Shown in pieces: positions 62,192 to 64,000 of a stretch of DNA of 64,000 bases (position 1 is the first letter of the stretch; the number at the start of each line of letters is the position of its first letter). The stretch is from Tindallia magadiensis. GTDB taxonomy: Bacteria; Bacillota; Clostridia; Peptostreptococcales; Tindalliaceae. The translations under genes and the position numbers were made by a program. Where the stretch lies: NCBI RefSeq assembly GCF_900113635.1, contig NZ_FOQA01000001.1:124001-188000 (forward strand), in the 5' to 3' direction. Under the pieces are notes generated by a model. That model worked only from the letters and a program-made list of their open reading frames with translations. It did no database searches and was not told where the DNA came from.

Positions 62192-62651
62192 TACTTGATA
62201 CCCTCCCTTTACAGCCTGTTTTATATATGATATCGCTATTAGTGAAATAATAGTTTTCATTTGGTTGGTGTAAAGGATATACCGAAAGCAAAGAGTATAA
62301 TTCATGATTAGTTTGTACGATTTTGAAATAATCTTTTAACGGAAACTTGTTTTCTAAAAACGATTCGCGACAAACAATCCACGGGATTCTTTTGTTGTGA
62401 CATGCGTTTATTGCAGCTCTTATCAACCCATCCTTAAACTCACAATCATGATCAGTTATTAAATACTCTAAGATCGAAAACTTTTGTTCACAATTTGTTG
62501 TTGATAAAAAGCCTCTGATTTTTTCGCCTTCAAAAAGAGTCCATATCGGTCTATTTACATCGACAGAAAAATCCTTTGACATATTATTGCAAGCTAAATA
62601 GTATAAAAAAGTCTCGTAAGTAGAATGAGTCAGTTCTTTTATTGAAATCAT
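62175..62651 (-). CDS. Unrecognised 158-residue protein, weakly acetyltransferase-like
   Basis: I do not recognise this gene. It begins one base after rluB ends and overlaps the methyltransferase gene by 17 bp, so it belongs to an rluB operon. The size, the segment EGEKIRGFLSTTNCEQKFSILEYLITD, and the ordering of strands and helices resemble a GNAT acetyltransferase. However, no clear acetyl-CoA loop (R/Q-x-x-G-x-G/A) is visible. It has no membrane segment or signal. Confidence 0.6.
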   Translation of the reverse strand: MISIKELTHSTYETFLYYLACNNMSKDFSVDVNRPIWTLFEGEKIRGFLSTTNCEQKFSILEYLITDHDCEFKDGLIRAAINACHNKRIPWIVCRESFLENKFPLKDYFKIVQTNHELYSLLSVYPLHQPNENYYFTNSDIIYKTGCKGRVSSIESKT

Positions 62652-62652
62652 T

Positions 62653-63372
62653 TTACAATCTCACTTCTTTTTTCAGATGTAATACTTCTTCTAAAGTCAG
62701 CATTCTATACTCTCCCACCTTTAAATTACCTAGCTTCAAAGATCCTATCGCTATACGTTCCAAATATACTACATGATGTCCAACGGCTTGACACATTTTT
62801 CTAACTTGTCGGTTTCGTCCTTCTTTAATGCAGATTTCTAGTAACGTTCTATTCTTGATGGGATAATACTTAATGACAGTGACTTTAGAATTTCGAGTCT
62901 TTTTACCATCGATCATAATACCATTACGCAATAGGCGTAGTTTTTCTTGATCTACATTACCTTGTACCAATACACGATATACTTTTTCAATATCATGTCG
63001 AGGATGAGTTAATCGCTGTGCAAGTTCGCCATCATTCGTCAATATAAGTAATCCAGTAGTATTATAATCAAGTCTTCCGACAGGGTAAATTCTTTCTTTG
63101 ACATTAACAATATCTAGAACTGATAATCTATTAAACTGATCTTTTGAAGTCGTTACGATAGCTTTTGGCTTATTAAGCATATAATATACTTTTTGTTCAG
63201 AATCTTTAATTACTTTCCCTTTGTAACTAACTTGGTCTGTTTCTGGATCTATTTTATAGCCTAATTCTTTTATAGGAATTCCATTTACAGAAACATCACC
63301 ATTCAAAATATAGCGTTCACAAACTCTTCTTGAGTCAACTCCACATTGAGCCAAATACTTTTGTAATCTCAA
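62653..63372 (-). CDS. rluB: Ribosomal large-subunit pseudouridine synthase (RluB family)
   Basis: An N-terminal S4 domain (RLQKYLAQCGVDSRRVCERYILNGDVSVNG) and a catalytic RsuA/RluB core: GRLDYNTTGLLILTNDGELAQRLTHPRHDIEKVY, where the Asp of GRLDYNT is the nucleophile, and EGRNRQVRKM at the C terminus. 239 residues fit RluB of Firmicutes, which modifies 23S rRNA. It follows asnS after 16 bases. Confidence 0.92.
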   Translation of the reverse strand: MRLQKYLAQCGVDSRRVCERYILNGDVSVNGIPIKELGYKIDPETDQVSYKGKVIKDSEQKVYYMLNKPKAIVTTSKDQFNRLSVLDIVNVKERIYPVGRLDYNTTGLLILTNDGELAQRLTHPRHDIEKVYRVLVQGNVDQEKLRLLRNGIMIDGKKTRNSKVTVIKYYPIKNRTLLEICIKEGRNRQVRKMCQAVGHHVVYLERIAIGSLKLGNLKVGEYRMLTLEEVLHLKKEVRL

Positions 63373-63388
63373 GATATCAGCTCCTCTA

Positions 63389-64000
63389 TTATGGGTAGAT
63401 ACGATTTAAGGTTCTAGCAAATGGAATAGTTTGTCTAATATGATCTATCCCACAAATCCATGCTACTGTTCGCTCTAAACCCATTCCAAATCCTGAATGT
63501 GGTACAGAACCATATTTTCGCAATTCTATATACCATTGATAAGGATCTTCCGGTAAATTATCTTCTTTCATTTTTTTCAGTAATAAATCCAGATCGTGAA
63601 TCCGCTGCGACCCACCAATTATTTCTCCATAACCCTCGGGTGCTATAAGATCAGCTCCTAAAATAACATTTGGATTTTCTGGGCATGGTTCCATATAAAA
63701 AGGTTTCATTTCCGCAGGAAAATGCGTAATAAAAACTGGCTTTTCATACTTTGAGGCAATATAAGATTCATGCGGAGCACCAAAATCATCGCCCCATGTA
63801 AATTCAAAGTCTGCGTTTTGCAACATTTCAACAGCATCTGTGTATGTGATTCGAGGAAAAGGTGGTTTTATTTTTTCCAACAAAGAAGTATCTCTCTCTA
63901 ACTCAGCCAGCTCCTGTCTACGATTAGAAAGGACCGTTTGTACAATATGAGATATTAAGTTTTCTTGAATTACTAGATTTTCTTCAAAAGTAACATATGC
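63389..64000 (-). CDS. asnS: Asparaginyl-tRNA synthetase, 5'-partial
   Basis: The C-terminal part of a class IIb synthetase. The frame stays open to base 64000, so the start lies outside the window. Visible are [29 protein letters not shown], the motif 2/3 region GEIIGGSQR and motif 3 [15 protein letters not shown]. The KPFYM motif is characteristic of AsnS, separating it from AspS. It charges tRNA-Asn in the cytoplasm. Confidence 0.93.
   Translation of the reverse strand, partial: AYVTFEENLVIQENLISHIVQTVLSNRRQELAELERDTSLLEKIKPPFPRITYTDAVEMLQNADFEFTWGDDFGAPHESYIASKYEKPVFITHFPAEMKPFYMEPCPENPNVILGADLIAPEGYGEIIGGSQRIHDLDLLLKKMKEDNLPEDPYQWYIELRKYGSVPHSGFGMGLERTVAWICGIDHIRQTIPFARTLNRIYP

Overview
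The window is a low-G+C Firmicute chromosome segment. Gene content and order point to an anaerobic clostridium of the Alkaliphilus/Natronincola/Tindallia kind: 2-oxoacid:ferredoxin oxidoreductase genes, hfq-miaA-mutL-mutS-miaB, a nusB-xseA-xseB-ispA-dxs-tlyA-argR-recN backbone, many TTG/GTG starts, and OLE RNA with its protein partner OapA. The genus assignment is inference. Genes run mostly on the + strand up to about 42.5 kb (exceptions aspA and recX) and on the - strand from there to the end.

Region 1 (1-7 kb): the 3' part of an LPQTG-anchored surface protein with tandem 94-residue repeats. It is followed by a promoter, a structured leader and a terminator, and then a type IV pilus operon (pilT, pilM, pilN and a PilO-like protein with a C-terminal LysM domain). 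aspA (aspartase) converges on this operon.

Region 2 (9-18 kb): a signalling block (membrane diguanylate cyclase, single-domain response regulator, CheC-like phosphatase, hybrid histidine kinase with PAS-HisKA-HATPase-REC-HPt). It runs into the prepilin peptidase and four (pseudo)pilin genes. Two shikimate-pathway genes, a chorismate mutase-shikimate kinase fusion and aroE, sit among the pilin genes. A ComFB-family gene closes the cluster.

Region 3 (18-34.6 kb): conserved housekeeping genes (Xaa-Pro peptidase, efp, Asp23/Gls24, nusB, a TsaD-like paralogue, xseAB, ispA, a YuiD-like protein), then a ~627-nt noncoding RNA gene that I identify as OLE RNA, followed by oapA, dxs, tlyA, argR, recN, recX, nudF, xerD and deoB. 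The OLE RNA has its own TTGAGT-17-TATAAT promoter, a terminal helix joining its two ends and an intrinsic terminator. It is the most distinctive element of the window.

Region 4 (34.6-51 kb): pyrimidine-nucleoside phosphorylase, a DHH-CBS-CBS-tRNA nucleotidyltransferase, an M50 protease, scpAB, a tyrosine recombinase and lexA with an SOS box. On the - strand follow a methionine gamma-lyase-like PLP protein, hfq, miaA, mutL, mutS and miaB.

Region 5 (51-64 kb, all - strand): cheR, ribosomal protein S1, an IspH-cytidylate kinase fusion, an RpiR-family regulator, a four-subunit 2-oxoacid:ferredoxin oxidoreductase, surE, a biotin-domain-less oxaloacetate/pyruvate carboxyltransferase with an unusual leader, a YtqB-like methyltransferase, an unrecognised small gene, rluB and the 3' part of asnS.

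Links between regions: c-di-GMP synthesis, a phosphorelay, pilus assembly and a possible cyclic-dinucleotide receptor (ComFB) are clustered. Isoprenoid genes (ispA, dxs, ispH) recur, and OLE/OapA sits between two of them. No tRNA, rRNA, CRISPR array or insertion sequence was seen.
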